Shown one piece after another: positions 41,169 to 50,644 of a stretch of 64,000 nucleotides of DNA; positions within the stretch are counted from its first letter, which is position 1, and the number at the start of each line of letters is the position of its first letter. The position numbers and the translations under genes were made by a program. The stretch is from Chloroflexota bacterium (GTDB lineage: Bacteria > Chloroflexota > UBA6077 > SHYK01): assembly GCA_009692845.1 (NCBI GenBank), contig SHYK01000001.1, positions 1 to 64,000 of the forward strand, given 5' to 3'. The notes beneath the pieces were generated by a model. It did not search any database, had not been told where the DNA came from, and was given only the letters and a program-made list of their open reading frames with translations.

Positions 41169-42303
41169 ATGCAAGAAGAGCTTGAGGAGATCCGGGTCTT
41201 ACGGACGCGGGTGTCGGACCTTCTGGTGCGTCTTTGACGAAGCTGGCCGCAAGCGCCGGATTGTTGAGCTAGACGAGCAGGCTGGCAAGCCTGAGCTCTG
41301 GAATGATCCTGAGCGCGCCCAAGCCCTGCTGAGGGAGCTGTCAGACCTCCGGTCTGAACTCGAGCCCTGGCAAACTCTGGCCAAACAGCTCGAGGACGCC
41401 GATGATCTCCTCGGTCTAGCGATCGAAGAAAAAGACGAGGCGATCGGCGCGGAAATGGTCGAGCATCTTCCCGACTGGCGTCGACAGCTCGACAGCCTCG
41501 AGTTCCAGCTCACCCTCTCGGGACCCTACGACCGGGGAAACGCGATACTGTCGATCCACGCTGGAGCCGGTGGGACCGACGCCCAGGATTGGGCTCAGAT
41601 TCTCATGCGGATGTACTTGCGCTGGGCCGAGAACCGCCGCTTCAAGACCGAGATCTACGATATGTCGCCGGGCGAAGAAGCCGGGATGAAGAGCGTCACC
41701 GTGGAGATCGCGGGTCCCTTCGCTTACGGCTATTTGCGTTCGGAGCGGGGGGTGCACCGCCTGGTGCGCTTATCCCCTTATGACTCAGCCCATCGGCGGC
41801 ACACGTCCTTCTCATTGGTCGAAGTGGCGCCTGACGTGGATAACTCGGCCATTGTGCAAGTCGACCCGGAAGACGTGAAGTTCGAGGCTTATCGAGCTGG
41901 AGGCCCCGGCGGGCAGAACGTCAACAAGGTCAGCACCGCCGTCCGGCTGACCCACGTCCCGAGCGGAATCGTCGTCACCTGTCAAACCGAACGATCGCAG
42001 TTGCAGAACCGAGAGACCGCGATGCGGATCCTGCGCGCGAAGCTGGTTGCCATCGAAGCCCAACGGCGGGACGAGGAGCGACTCCGGCTGCGCGGAGCCC
42101 ACATCGAGGCGGGATGGGGAAACCAGATCCGTTCTTATGTGGTTCACCCCTACAACATGGTCAAGGACCTCCGGACGGGCTTCGAATCCAGCGATTCGGC
42201 GGGCGTGCTGGAGGGCGATCTGGACGGGTTCATGCAGGCCTACCTGGCCTGGTCGGTCAACGAGGGGTTGGTGACGCCAGTTTCCGATCTCGCTGACGTA
42301 TGA
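41169..42303 (+). CDS. prfB: Peptide chain release factor 2 with programmed +1 frameshift
   Basis: Release factor 2 reads UAA and UGA. The 22-codon first part (MQEELEEIRVLRTRV...) ends at CTT TGA C at 41232-41238, the classical autoregulatory site. A +1 slip continues as DEAGRKRRIVELDEQ to give about 377 residues. GGPGGQNVNKVSTAV holds the GGQ hydrolysis motif. The stop-recognition tripeptide, SPF in most RF2, reads SPY here (SPYDSAHRRHTSF). The stop overlaps the hisH start (ATGA). A TGGTAGAAT extended -10 lies at about 41129-41137. Confidence 0.95.
41230..41238 (+). other. Programmed +1 frameshift site of prfB
   Basis: The in-frame TGA at 41235-41237 follows CTT and is followed by C, giving CTTTGAC as in E. 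coli. When RF2 is scarce, the ribosome slips on CTT and reads GAC. A weak internal Shine-Dalgarno-like GGTG precedes by about 6 bases. Confidence 0.9.
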
Positions 42304-42917
42304 GCTCCGGGCTCGTTGTGGTCGACTATGGCGGAAGCAACCTGCGGAGCGTGATGAAGGCCCTGGAGTTTTTGGGCCAAGCACCCACGGTCGTAACTGA
42401 TCCCGATCAAATGGTTGGCGCGGCGGCGGTAGTGCTGCCCGGCGTCGGCGCGGCCGGCCAAATCATGGCAAGCCTGCGTTCCCATGGTCTGGATGAGGCG
42501 CTACAAGAGTTCATCCATTCGGGGCAGCCGTTCCTGGGCGTGTGTATGGGAATGCAGGTCCTTATGGATCGCTCCGAGGAGGACGGGGGACAGGACTGCC
42601 TGGGCATTCTACGCGGTGAAGTGGAGAAGATTCCGCCTATCGAGAAAGTGCCCCACATGGGTTGGAATACGGTTGAACAGCGGCAGAATCATCCGATCTG
42701 GGCCGGAATTCCTGACCAGAGCTACTTCTATTTTGTGCATTCCTATGCCGTTCAACCGGCGGATGCGCAGGTGGTCGCGGGCAGGACCGAATACGTGTTG
42801 CCCTTTGCGAGCGCGGTAGCGCGAGACAACATCTTCGGAACCCAGTTTCATCCAGAAAAGAGTGGCAAGCACGGCCTCCAGCTTTATCAGAACTTTGTGG
42901 CCTGGGCCTTGAAATGA
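42300..42917 (+). CDS. hisH: Imidazole glycerol phosphate synthase, glutaminase subunit
   Basis: The 205-residue class I amidotransferase has the oxyanion region LPGVGAAGQ, the catalytic Cys in FLGVCMGMQVL and the His-Glu pair in GTQFHPEKSG. It provides ammonia to HisF. Start overlaps the prfB stop. It begins the block hisH-hisA-hisF-hisIE. Confidence 0.95.
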   Translation: MSSGLVVVDYGGSNLRSVMKALEFLGQAPTVVTDPDQMVGAAAVVLPGVGAAGQIMASLRSHGLDEALQEFIHSGQPFLGVCMGMQVLMDRSEEDGGQDCLGILRGEVEKIPPIEKVPHMGWNTVEQRQNHPIWAGIPDQSYFYFVHSYAVQPADAQVVAGRTEYVLPFASAVARDNIFGTQFHPEKSGKHGLQLYQNFVAWALK

Positions 42918-42924
42918 CAACGCC

Positions 42925-43644
42925 ATGACTTTCCAAATCATCCCGGCCATCGACCTGTTGGGCGGCCGCGCGGTGCGCCTTGCCCAGGGTGATTTTGATC
43001 GCCAAATCTGGTCCGAGGACGCAGTGGTGGTTGCGCGCCGTTGGAGCGCGGCGGGGGCGCAAATGCTTCACGTCGTGGATCTTGACGGGGCTGCGAAGGG
43101 GGCTCCCGTCGAGCTACCAACGCTGGTGGCAATTCGCGCCGTAACGGACGTTGCCATCGAGTACAGCGGCGGATTGCGCAGCGATGAATCGGTAGCTGCG
43201 GCTTTTGCTGCTGGAGCGAATCGCGTGGTGTTAGGGACGGCGCTGGGCTCGCGGCCGGAGTGGGTTGCCCAACTGTGCCTGCGCTATGGCGACCGGATTG
43301 TGGCTGGTATCGACGCGCGTGGCGGACGAGTTGCCGTCCAGGGGTGGTTGGAGTCCTCGGCTCTCAGTCTCGCCGAGATCGTGAGGCGCTCAAACGCGAT
43401 GGGTGTGAGCCGGGCGATCGTAACTGACATCGAAAAGGACGGTATGCTGGGTGGCCCGAACCTCGATATGTACCGCAGCGTTCTGGAAGAGGCGTCTTTC
43501 GAAGTGATCGCCTCGGGCGGGATATCCTCACTAGAGGATATCGAAGCGGTGCGCGGGGTTGGGACGATGGGCGCGATCATCGGTCAGGCTCTATACACCG
43601 GGCACATCGACCTGCGCGTGGCAATTGAAATGGTGGCGGCCTGA
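42925..43644 (+). CDS. hisA: ProFAR isomerase (HisA)
   Basis: The 239-residue half-barrel protein isomerises ProFAR to PRFAR in histidine synthesis. It has [18 protein letters not shown] with the first catalytic Asp, [33 protein letters not shown] with the second Asp, and [11 protein letters not shown] for phosphate. It could also do the PriA reaction for tryptophan, as in Actinobacteria, but nothing here shows it. Stop shares a base with the hisF start. Confidence 0.93.
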   Translation: MTFQIIPAIDLLGGRAVRLAQGDFDRQIWSEDAVVVARRWSAAGAQMLHVVDLDGAAKGAPVELPTLVAIRAVTDVAIEYSGGLRSDESVAAAFAAGANRVVLGTALGSRPEWVAQLCLRYGDRIVAGIDARGGRVAVQGWLESSALSLAEIVRRSNAMGVSRAIVTDIEKDGMLGGPNLDMYRSVLEEASFEVIASGGISSLEDIEAVRGVGTMGAIIGQALYTGHIDLRVAIEMVAA

Positions 43645-44420
43645 TGCTGACCAAGCGCATCATCCCCTGCCTGGACGTGGATCAGGGACGGGTGGTGAAA
43701 GGCGTCAGCTATGTGAACCACCGGGATGCCGGCGATCCGGTCGAACTGGCCGCCTACTACGACCAGGAGGGAGCCGACGAGCTCGTTTTCCTGGACATCA
43801 CCGCCTCGATCGAGGGGCGCGACACGATGGTTGACGTGGTGGAGCGCACGGGCGAGCGAGTGTTCATCCCCTTTACGGTTGGCGGAGGGATTCGTTCGGT
43901 GGCGGACATGCGCCGGATGCTGAGAGCCGGAGCCGACAAAGTCGGGGTCAATAGCGCGGCGGTGGCTGATCCCGAGCTCATCCGGCGGGGGGCAATCGAG
44001 TTCGGCAGCCAATGCATCGTGCTGGCCATCGATGCCAAGCGGCGGCCCGATGGCTTGGGCTGGGTGGTCTACACCCACGGCGGGCATCAGGCGACCGAAA
44101 TTGACGCGGTGGCGTGGGCGATCCGGGGCGCTGAGCTGGGCGCGGGCGAGATCCTGCTGACCAGCATGGATGAAGATGGACAAAAAGACGGTTATGATCT
44201 GGCCCTCACGGCGTCAGTCTCGGGGGCCGTACCGATCCCGGTCATTGCCTCCGGAGGGGCCGGCACTCCGGAGCATCTCTACGATGGTCTGGTCAAGGGA
44301 GCGGCGGACGCAGTCCTCGCGGCGTCGATTTTTCACTATGGAAACTTTCGGATTCGGGACGTGAAAGACTATCTCGCTGCCCGGGGACTGCCCATCCGTC
44401 CAGTAGAAGAGGAGCAGTAA
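43644..44420 (+). CDS. hisF: Imidazole glycerol phosphate synthase, cyclase subunit
   Basis: The 258-residue barrel has [20 protein letters not shown] with the catalytic Asp, [22 protein letters not shown], and [15 protein letters not shown] with the second Asp, then [11 protein letters not shown]. It closes the imidazole ring using ammonia from HisH. Translationally coupled to hisA (TGATG). Confidence 0.95.
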   Translation: MLTKRIIPCLDVDQGRVVKGVSYVNHRDAGDPVELAAYYDQEGADELVFLDITASIEGRDTMVDVVERTGERVFIPFTVGGGIRSVADMRRMLRAGADKVGVNSAAVADPELIRRGAIEFGSQCIVLAIDAKRRPDGLGWVVYTHGGHQATEIDAVAWAIRGAELGAGEILLTSMDEDGQKDGYDLALTASVSGAVPIPVIASGGAGTPEHLYDGLVKGAADAVLAASIFHYGNFRIRDVKDYLAARGLPIRPVEEEQ

Positions 44421-44421
44421 G

Positions 44422-45048
44422 TTGCTGAAATTCGACCGCGATGGGCTTATCCCGGCCATCGTTCAAGACCAGCGGACCCATCAGGTGCTGATGGTTGCCT
44501 ATATGAACGAAGAGTCGCTCCGGAAAACCGTCGAGAGTGGCGACGCCTGGTTCTGGAGCCGGTCTCGCCAGGAGCTCTGGCACAAGGGCGATACGTCGGG
44601 AAACTTTCAGCACATCAAGACGCTCCGGGTCGACTGCGACGCGGACGCGATCCTGGTGGAGGTCCATCCGGACGGGCCGGCCTGCCACACCGGTGCGGTC
44701 AGCTGCTTTTTCCAGTCACTCGATGAGGCAAAAGCCGCGGAACCGGAGGCGGAGCATAGGCCCGCTGGGTCCGAAGTGATCGATGAGCTAGCGGGTGTGA
44801 TCGCGCAGCGCCATCGGGACAACCCCGAGGGCTCCTATGTCGCCGGCCTCATCGCCCAGGGTATCGACCGGGTGGCCAAGAAAGTGGGCGAAGAGGCGAC
44901 CGAAGTCATCATCGCGGCGAAAAATCAGTCCCACGATGAGATCGTCTGGGAGGTCGCCGACTTGTGGTTTCATACCCTGGTCCTGCTCGAAGCCAGCGGA
45001 GTCCCGATCGCCGACGTCTACGCAGAGCTAGAGCGCCGTCGCAAGTAA
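44422..45048 (+). CDS. hisIE: Bifunctional phosphoribosyl-AMP cyclohydrolase / phosphoribosyl-ATP pyrophosphatase
   Basis: The 208-residue protein joins HisI (residues 1-105, [20 protein letters not shown], metal-binding Cys in [11 protein letters not shown] and CHTG) with HisE (about 115-208, [20 protein letters not shown] then [12 protein letters not shown]). It carries out the second and third steps of histidine synthesis. TTG start one base after the hisF stop. Ends the his block. The other his genes are not in this window. Confidence 0.94.
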   Translation: MLKFDRDGLIPAIVQDQRTHQVLMVAYMNEESLRKTVESGDAWFWSRSRQELWHKGDTSGNFQHIKTLRVDCDADAILVEVHPDGPACHTGAVSCFFQSLDEAKAAEPEAEHRPAGSEVIDELAGVIAQRHRDNPEGSYVAGLIAQGIDRVAKKVGEEATEVIIAAKNQSHDEIVWEVADLWFHTLVLLEASGVPIADVYAELERRRK

Positions 45049-45102
45049 GGCTCGGACGCGTGCATTGGGTCGCCCCCCGTTCCTCCCGCCTGCCACACGC
45101 TG

Positions 45103-45129
45103 ATGATGGCATAATCTGATATGATGGCA
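45103..45129 (+). promoter_or_regulatory. Direct-repeat operator candidate upstream of the RHH/PIN pair
   Basis: ATGATGGCA occurs at 45103-45111 and again at 45121-45129. TATGAT at 45120-45125 and CATAAT at 45110-45115 could be -10 boxes within it. The repeats lie 27 bases before the antitoxin start, where an RHH antitoxin would bind. Confidence 0.5.
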
Positions 45130-45155
45130 CCTGTTCTGGCGGGAATGCTATCAAC

Positions 45156-45443
45156 ATGTCGCTAAAGTCGACCCAGATCTATCTGACCGAGGCTGAGCAC
45201 GCGGCGGTCCAGGGCGAGGCCGGTCGCTCAGGCTTATCGATGACCGCGGTTATTCGGGGCTTGGTCGAGCAGCATCTCATGGCCGACAAAGTCGCTCCGA
45301 CCGATCTCACCGACCTCATCGGCGTGGTTAGCACCTTGAATCCGACCGACGTTGGAGCTCGCAAAGATGCGATGCTTTATGAGGCATTGATTGGCGATAT
45401 TCGCGGACACGAGCGCCCTCTTCGCGTTGCTGAACCAGAATGA
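45156..45443 (+). CDS. Ribbon-helix-helix antitoxin
   Basis: The 95-residue protein opens with KSTQIYLTEAEHAAVQGEAG and GLSMTAVIRGLVEQHL, the strand-helix-helix of CopG/Arc-type DNA-binding proteins. The tail (about 45-95) would bind the toxin. It overlaps the downstream PIN gene by 53 bases, more than usual for such pairs. Confidence 0.78.
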   Translation: MSLKSTQIYLTEAEHAAVQGEAGRSGLSMTAVIRGLVEQHLMADKVAPTDLTDLIGVVSTLNPTDVGARKDAMLYEALIGDIRGHERPLRVAEPE

Positions 45444-45816
45444 TCGCCGGCATCTAGAGGCTGCGGAGGCGGCACGCCAGATCGCCAAAGATCGCGAGCC
45501 GGTCTGGACAATTGATGCGGTAGCCGTCGAGCTGTGGCGGCTGCTGCGCGGGCAGGTCGGTTGCCGCCAGGCTGACGAGCTGCTTCGTGGCCTGATTTCC
45601 CACGGACTAGAAATCGAGGCCAGCGCCCGCGATGACTACACGCGCGCCTGGCAGTTGGCCGACGAGTGGTCAGATCAGGACTTCGCGCTGACCGATCGGC
45701 TATGTTTCGCGGGTATCGAGCGAGCGCGCTCGTATCATGCGTGGTCCTACGATTCCGATTTCGCGGTCATTCGCCTCGGTCCGAGCCGCAACCGTCCCCT
45801 CGCGCTACTGTTTTAA
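45391..45816 (+). CDS. PIN-domain toxin (VapC family)
   Basis: The 141-residue protein has IFADTSALFALLNQNDRRH (first Asp), TIDAVAVELWRLLR with a Glu, DQDFALTDRLCFAGIER with Asp residues and SYDSDFAVIRL with the final Asp. It is the third PIN toxin of the window. The TTG start at 45391 lies inside the antitoxin gene. It probably cuts RNA. Confidence 0.84.
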   Translation: MAIFADTSALFALLNQNDRRHLEAAEAARQIAKDREPVWTIDAVAVELWRLLRGQVGCRQADELLRGLISHGLEIEASARDDYTRAWQLADEWSDQDFALTDRLCFAGIERARSYHAWSYDSDFAVIRLGPSRNRPLALLF

Positions 45817-45862
45817 GGTCCGCTCACCGGCGGGAAAATAGGCGCCGTTCGTTCAGCGAATC

Positions 45863-46789
45863 CTACGCCGGTTTGTGATGGGCTCGATCCTGGAATACGC
45901 CGGCCACGCCCAGAAGGACAAGCGCGGCGCCCGCGAGCGTCCAAGCGGTAATCGTTTCATGGAGCACCAGCCCACCCAGGAGTAGTGCGCCCACCGGATT
46001 AACGTAAGCATAAGTGAAGACGATGCTGGTCGGGAGCAGTCGAAGTGCGTGGAGAAAAGACGTGAAGGTCAGGAGTGAACCGACCACGACGAGGTAGGCC
46101 CAGCCCCACCATGCTTCGGCCGTGGGCGCCGGTACCGACTCCCGGCTCACCGCTATCAACAGCGCGAAGCCAGCCGCGCCGACCAGGTGCTGAAGGGCCG
46201 AGGTGGCAAAGGGCCCCAGTGGCAGCGGGTGGCGAGTTTGTAGCAACGATCCCGCCCCCCACGAGATTGGCGCTGCGAGGAGAGCCAAAAACGCGAAAAT
46301 ATCGGCGTTGGTGCCCGCACTGAGCTTGGGTCCCGCCAAAACTACGAGTCCGCCAAAGCCGATCACAAGCGACCCGACCAGCAGCCGGGTGGGCGCGCGG
46401 CGGTCAATGAGGGATTCCATGAGCGCGACCCAGATGGGAGTCGAGCCGATCAGCAGGGCAGCGTAGGACGATTCCGCCCGCTGCTCGGCCCAGACGACGA
46501 AGCCATTTCCGCCAATCCAGAGTAACAGCCCAGAAATGATGAGAATGCCCCAATCGCTGCGACCCAGGCGCAAGCGGTTCTTGGTCACGGCGGCGAGGGC
46601 GAGCAGAATCAGCCCGGCGACCAACAGCCGGGAGCCCGCGAGCATGAACGGCGGAAACCCGGAGTCCGGGCGAACCGCTACTCGGATTGCCAGATAGGTG
46701 CCGCTCCACCCGAGGTAGATCACAATGAGGTGGGCCAGGCCGGCGGCGGTAATCGTTCGCGCGCTGGCCGCCGAGGTCGTCGATTCCAA
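45863..46789 (-). CDS. EamA/DMT-type transporter
   Basis: The protein has ten hydrophobic segments in two EamA repeats: VIYLGWSGTYLAIRVAV at the start, AEQRAESSYAALLIGSTPIW at the end of the first, and YVNPVGALLLGGLVLHE in the second. These match YedA/RhtA-like metabolite exporters. The TTG at 46789 is chosen because it begins just before the first membrane segment and AGGAG is 10 bases upstream; the frame is open to 46924. Substrate unknown. Confidence 0.82.
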   Translation of the reverse strand: MESTTSAASARTITAAGLAHLIVIYLGWSGTYLAIRVAVRPDSGFPPFMLAGSRLLVAGLILLALAAVTKNRLRLGRSDWGILIISGLLLWIGGNGFVVWAEQRAESSYAALLIGSTPIWVALMESLIDRRAPTRLLVGSLVIGFGGLVVLAGPKLSAGTNADIFAFLALLAAPISWGAGSLLQTRHPLPLGPFATSALQHLVGAAGFALLIAVSRESVPAPTAEAWWGWAYLVVVGSLLTFTSFLHALRLLPTSIVFTYAYVNPVGALLLGGLVLHETITAWTLAGAALVLLGVAGVFQDRAHHKPA

Positions 46790-46897
46790 TGCCGCCCTGC
46801 TCCTGGTAATTCCCGGCCCCGGGCCGGTACTCCTTAGAGCGGTCGACCTGCGAGCTTGGGATGGGTCTGATTCTAGAGCGGGAGTTGACGCACCGCC

Positions 46898-47128
46898 TTG
46901 ACTCGCTTCACCGTGCGCGTCCACCCGGGGGCCCGAAACGATCGGTTGGAGCTCACAGGCGTGGATCGCCTAGAAGTCTGGACCAAAGCTCGGGCCGTCG
47001 AGGGTCGGGCGAACGAGGCCGTCTGTAAGCTCATTGCAGAGTGGCAGGGGGTGCCGCCGTCTTCCGTGCGGGTTGTTCAGGGCGCGCGCAGCCGAACCAA
47101 GATCGTGGAAATTATGGAAGCTGGCTAG
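46898..47128 (+). CDS. DUF167 (YggU family) protein
   Basis: The 76-residue protein has the DUF167 pattern FTVRVHPGARNDRLELTGVD, VEGRANEAVCKLIAEWQGVP and the ending VVQGARSRTKIVEI. The structure of this family is known but not the function. TTG start. It converges with pheA and overlaps its last 4 bases. Confidence 0.85.
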   Translation: MTRFTVRVHPGARNDRLELTGVDRLEVWTKARAVEGRANEAVCKLIAEWQGVPPSSVRVVQGARSRTKIVEIMEAG

Positions 47129-48207
47129 TTGTCGTCGACTGGCCACGAACCCAGGGTCTTGACGAACACGCATTGACCTTCGAGCTCGGCGAGGCCGTCT
47201 CGGACATTGGGCTCGGCGGCGTGCCCTCGCAGCTCCACGAAGAAGATATAGTCCCAAACCCGCCTCCGCGAGGGACGGCTCTGGATGCTGCTCATACTGA
47301 TGCCCCGCCGTGCGAAGACATCGGCAACGTCGCGGAGCGCTCCCACCTTGTCGCGAATGCTGAAGGCGATCGCGGTCTTGTCACTTCCGGTGGGCCGATT
47401 CGCGGCCGCAAGGGCAATCACGTAGAAACGCGTGTAGTTGGCGGACAGGTCCTGAATCTCAGCATCGATGACCTTCAGCCCGTACTCCTTGGCCGCGAGC
47501 AGGTTCGCGATGCCGGCCGTCGTTGGATCTTCGGCGGCCATCGCCGCCGCCCGGGAGGTGCTCACTACGGTCATGATCTCAGCCGTGGGGAGATTCTTCG
47601 CCAGCCAGCCTCGACATTGCGCAAGCGCCACCGGGTTGGTGTAGACCGTCTTGATCGCCTCGCGGCTCTCGGCTTTGGAGAGGAGCTGGAAGGAGATCGG
47701 TAGCATGATCTCCGAGCAAATTTTCACTTCCGCATCGACAAAGTTGTCGAGCGTTTCGTGCACGGGGCCATCCGTCGAGTTCTCCACGGGTACGACTCCG
47801 AAATCGACGTCGCCCCGCTGCACCTCGGCGAAGGTATCCGGGATGCTCGCCACGGGAATGAACTCGGTGGTATCGCCAAATCGCTCGACCGCCGCCTGGT
47901 GGGTGAAGCTGGCGGCGGGCCCCATATAGGCAATGCGGATCGGTCGCTCCAGGGCTCGACAAGCGGAAATCACCTGGCGATAGATGGCGGTTAGCTGGCG
48001 GTCGGTCAGCGGTCCGTCCGCGCCCGCTGCGGTTACGTTCGCCAGGACTTCGTGCTCGCGGTCCGGCGCGTAGATTGCCTTCGAAGCGCTGTTTTTCGCC
48101 GTGCCAATCCGCTGGGCGAGCCGGGCTCGGTCGTTTAGCAGGCGGACGACCTCCGCGTCGATCTGGTCGATCTCGGCTCGGGCGGTTTCGAGATTGTTGG
48201 TGTCCAT
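47125..48207 (-). CDS. pheA: Chorismate mutase/prephenate dehydratase (P-protein)
   Basis: The 360-residue enzyme makes phenylpyruvate from chorismate. An AroQ mutase domain (residues 6-90, ETARAEIDQIDAEVVRLLND, with RI.TAK) is followed by prephenate dehydratase (about 92-270, AYMGPAASFTHQAAVERFG, VVPVENSTDG, NYTRFYV with the catalytic Thr-Arg-Phe) and an ACT domain (KTAIAFSIRDKVGALRDV, SIQSRPSRRRVWDYIFFVE) that binds phenylalanine. Usual length; probably feedback-inhibited. Confidence 0.94.
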   Translation of the reverse strand: MDTNNLETARAEIDQIDAEVVRLLNDRARLAQRIGTAKNSASKAIYAPDREHEVLANVTAAGADGPLTDRQLTAIYRQVISACRALERPIRIAYMGPAASFTHQAAVERFGDTTEFIPVASIPDTFAEVQRGDVDFGVVPVENSTDGPVHETLDNFVDAEVKICSEIMLPISFQLLSKAESREAIKTVYTNPVALAQCRGWLAKNLPTAEIMTVVSTSRAAAMAAEDPTTAGIANLLAAKEYGLKVIDAEIQDLSANYTRFYVIALAAANRPTGSDKTAIAFSIRDKVGALRDVADVFARRGISMSSIQSRPSRRRVWDYIFFVELRGHAAEPNVRDGLAELEGQCVFVKTLGSWPVDDN

Positions 48208-48214
48208 CGCTGTC

Positions 48215-48895
48215 CTAGATTGCCGAAATGCTGCCGGAGTTTAGCCAATCCAGGGTGGCTTGCACGGCTTCGGCGTACACCTCGGTGCGAGTACGGCCGC
48301 TGGACTTGAGCACTGCGAAGCCGTGATCGGCCCCATCCATCAGATGGAGCTGTGCGGTGGGCACGAGGGAAATGGCAGCCGCGAGCTCGGCGGGGGTTCC
48401 GAAAGCGTCGCGGGTCCCCGAGCAAAACAGGGTCGGGACGGCGATCGAGGGCAAGTGGGCGACCCGAGTCGCTTCCGAGCGGCCGGGCGGATGAAGCGGA
48501 TAGGCGAAAAGCGCTAGCGCATCGATGCCTTGCTCGCGAGCCGCAACCTGCGATGCGATTCGGCCGCCCATCGAACGTCCTCCGATCAGGAGATGAGGTT
48601 GGTGCTGGCTGGCTTCGGCGATCGCTGCTCTCCAGGTCGATTCCAGCACGGGAGGGCGGTCGGGGCCGCGTCGCTTGCCCTCCATGTACGGGAACTGGAA
48701 ATGGAGCGTGGCGATGCCGACTCGGGCGAGCTCCTGGGCCAGGAATCGGCCGAACGGGTCATCAAGGTTGGATCCCGCCCCGGGGGCGTAAACACACGCC
48801 CATTGGACGTCCGTACCGGCGTGCGACTCCGTCCAGCGAGCGCTGACCGATGGCCCCTCGGACAGAGTCAATTTCAGGGACGCCTCTTTGGTCAT
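48215..48895 (-). CDS. Alpha/beta hydrolase (Tex30/KANL3-like)
   Basis: The 226-residue protein has VYAPGAGSNLDDPFGRFLAQ, PYMEGKRRGPDRPPVLE, the nucleophile elbow IGGRSMGGRIAS (Ser near residue 108), LFCSGTRDAFGTPAEL with an acid residue and MDGADHGFAVLKSSGRT with the catalytic His. This is the pattern of dienelactone-hydrolase-related proteins of the Tex30/KANL3 group. Substrate unknown. Starts near the divergent gene at 48963. Confidence 0.8.
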   Translation of the reverse strand: MTKEASLKLTLSEGPSVSARWTESHAGTDVQWACVYAPGAGSNLDDPFGRFLAQELARVGIATLHFQFPYMEGKRRGPDRPPVLESTWRAAIAEASQHQPHLLIGGRSMGGRIASQVAAREQGIDALALFAYPLHPPGRSEATRVAHLPSIAVPTLFCSGTRDAFGTPAELAAAISLVPTAQLHLMDGADHGFAVLKSSGRTRTEVYAEAVQATLDWLNSGSISAI

Positions 48896-48962
48896 GTCGC
48901 CAGTGTACGCTCACAGGGACGTTGTTAGAATCGCTTCCATCGCGGTAGTGAGGCGGGGCACG

Positions 48963-49118
48963 TTGCAAACCTGGGGGAAGCTCGGTTTTTATCTGATCGG
49001 CGGTCTGACTCTGTTCCACAACGTCATCCGCCAGGTCCAGAATCAGGGACTAAAGAACGTCACGCCCCGCGCAATTCGGGCCCGTATTCTCGATGCGCAG
49101 AACTGGGACCTGGTCTAG
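48963..49118 (+). CDS. Small membrane-associated protein, unknown
   Basis: From TTG 48963 (GAGG 9 bases upstream) the frame encodes about 51 residues: QTWGKLGFYLIGGLTLFHNV, a hydrophobic helix, then RQVQNQGLKNVTPRAIRARI and LDAQNWDLV. The frame is open from 48888. No family recognised, but codon use fits the neighbours and the end abuts the convergent MFS gene. Confidence 0.5.
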   Translation: MQTWGKLGFYLIGGLTLFHNVIRQVQNQGLKNVTPRAIRARILDAQNWDLV

Positions 49119-49119
49119 C

Positions 49120-50388
49120 TTAGCGGGCAGGGGCCCCGACCGGCGGAGCATCGACCGGGACGCCGAGGTCGCGAGACCGCAGGTCCTTGCGGCTGGCGAC
49201 CATGCTGAGATTCACGAGGATGCAGAAGGCGCCGGCTGAAGCGAGAGCAGCGGCCGGGCCCATCACGCTGGCGAGGCCGCCCAGGATTCCCTGACCGATC
49301 GATGAGCCGCCCAGGATCATCATGCTGCGCAGGGACTGGACCCGTCCCCGAAACTCGTCGGGCGAGAGGATCTGGATGATCGCGTTGCGGGTGATCCCCT
49401 GCAGGGAATCACTCAGCCCGAGGCCGACCGCCGCGACCAGTGCGAGCGGAAACCACGGCGCAAGTCCTAACCCGGCCAGAGAGGTGCCGTAAGCGACGAA
49501 GCCCCCAGCGATGATCAGTCCTTTGTGACGAAAATCTCCCATTGACAAGAGCACCGTGGCCGCGAGGAAGCTGCCGACCGCAGGTGCAGAGCTGAGGAGA
49601 CCGAAGCCGGCTGCCCCGACGTCAAAGCGACCCGCGATCAGAGGAAGCAGCACGATGAAGCTGCCACCCCCCAGCGCCGCGAGATCCATGAGCATGATCA
49701 CCAGGAGCACAGACCGCTCTTTCGCCACGAAATGGAGCCCTTCGGTGAGGTCATGCAGGGGTGATTTCTGGTCCCGTCGCGGGGGCACCAGGCTGGTGGT
49801 GACTAACATCAAAGTGGTGGCATTCACGAGACAGGTGACCCCGTTGATTCCGTATGTGGCGGCCGTGCCCGCGAACGCAATCAAGAAGCCGGCGATGGCC
49901 GGAGCCAGAATGCCATTTGTCTGCTGGACGAGGGAGGTGAGGGCAGTCGCGTTGACCAGGTGCTGGCGGGGCACCACCGTTGCCACGACCGCCTGGCGGG
50001 CCGGACCACTCGCGGATGTGAAGGTGTTGTTGAGGAATACCGCCAGGTAGATGTGCCAAACCTGGATCAGGCCGGTCAGACTCAGGAGGGCGAGACTGAT
50101 CGCAATCGCGGCCTGGCCGAGCTGAGTCGATACGATGATCTTGCGCCGATCGATCCGATCGGCGACGACTCCGCCAATCAATGAGAAGAGAATGATGGGC
50201 ACGGCTCGCGAGATCCCGGTTAGGGCCAGTGCCACCGCTGAGCCGGTGAGCGCGTAAACCTGCCAATAGTTCGAAACGTTGAGGAGCTGCCCCCCGACCC
50301 CAGCGATGACCTGGGAGAAGAAAAGCAGCCGGAAATCTCGATGCTGGAGCGAGATCAGCGCCCTGCGGAGCCCGGGTTTTTCTTCCAG
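49120..50388 (-). CDS. MFS transporter (enterobactin-exporter-like), apparent CTG start
   Basis: The protein has the 12-segment MFS_3 pattern: GGVVADRIDRRKIIV between helices 2 and 3, FTSASGPARQAVVATVVPRQ, and RGRVQSLRSMMILGGSSIGQ in the second half. The first ATG/GTG (50235) would cut off the first membrane helix. The frame continues upstream as LEEKPGLRRALISLQHRDFR then LLFFSQVIAGVGGQLLNV, a good N-terminus, back to a CTG at 50388 that has GAGGAG 8 bases before it, with a TAA codon just upstream of that. So a CTG start is likely. Substrate unknown. Confidence 0.83.
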   Translation of the reverse strand: MEEKPGLRRALISLQHRDFRLLFFSQVIAGVGGQLLNVSNYWQVYALTGSAVALALTGISRAVPIILFSLIGGVVADRIDRRKIIVSTQLGQAAIAISLALLSLTGLIQVWHIYLAVFLNNTFTSASGPARQAVVATVVPRQHLVNATALTSLVQQTNGILAPAIAGFLIAFAGTAATYGINGVTCLVNATTLMLVTTSLVPPRRDQKSPLHDLTEGLHFVAKERSVLLVIMLMDLAALGGGSFIVLLPLIAGRFDVGAAGFGLLSSAPAVGSFLAATVLLSMGDFRHKGLIIAGGFVAYGTSLAGLGLAPWFPLALVAAVGLGLSDSLQGITRNAIIQILSPDEFRGRVQSLRSMMILGGSSIGQGILGGLASVMGPAAALASAGAFCILVNLSMVASRKDLRSRDLGVPVDAPPVGAPAR

Positions 50389-50504
50389 AGGTTAGCTCCT
50401 CGGGGTGCAGTGTTTCGGCACCCGCCTTCAGCTTGGTGACCATTGTAGTACCGGCGCGGTAAACCGCCCGGCTTACCGGATGCCGCACCAGACGGTCCGC
50501 CCGA

Positions 50505-50535
50505 TCAATCCTTCGACAAGCTCAGGACGAACGGG
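50505..50535. repeat. Intergenic repeat with CCTTCGACAAGCTCAGGACG
   Basis: This motif followed by AACGGG is seen as a dispersed intergenic repeat in many Chloroflexota and soil genomes. The rest of 50389-50644 holds GC-rich sequence with a short TACCGG/CCGGTA inverted repeat around 50450-50480, but no gene was recognised. Confidence 0.5.
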
Positions 50536-50644
50536 CCCGGATGGGAAAGGCTCCGGGCAGGAGCGAGCCCCCTGCCCGCCGACCGGACGGTGAGCTAGTG
50601 ACCACAAGCACCACCCGACGAAGATCGCCGGGGACGGCGGAACA

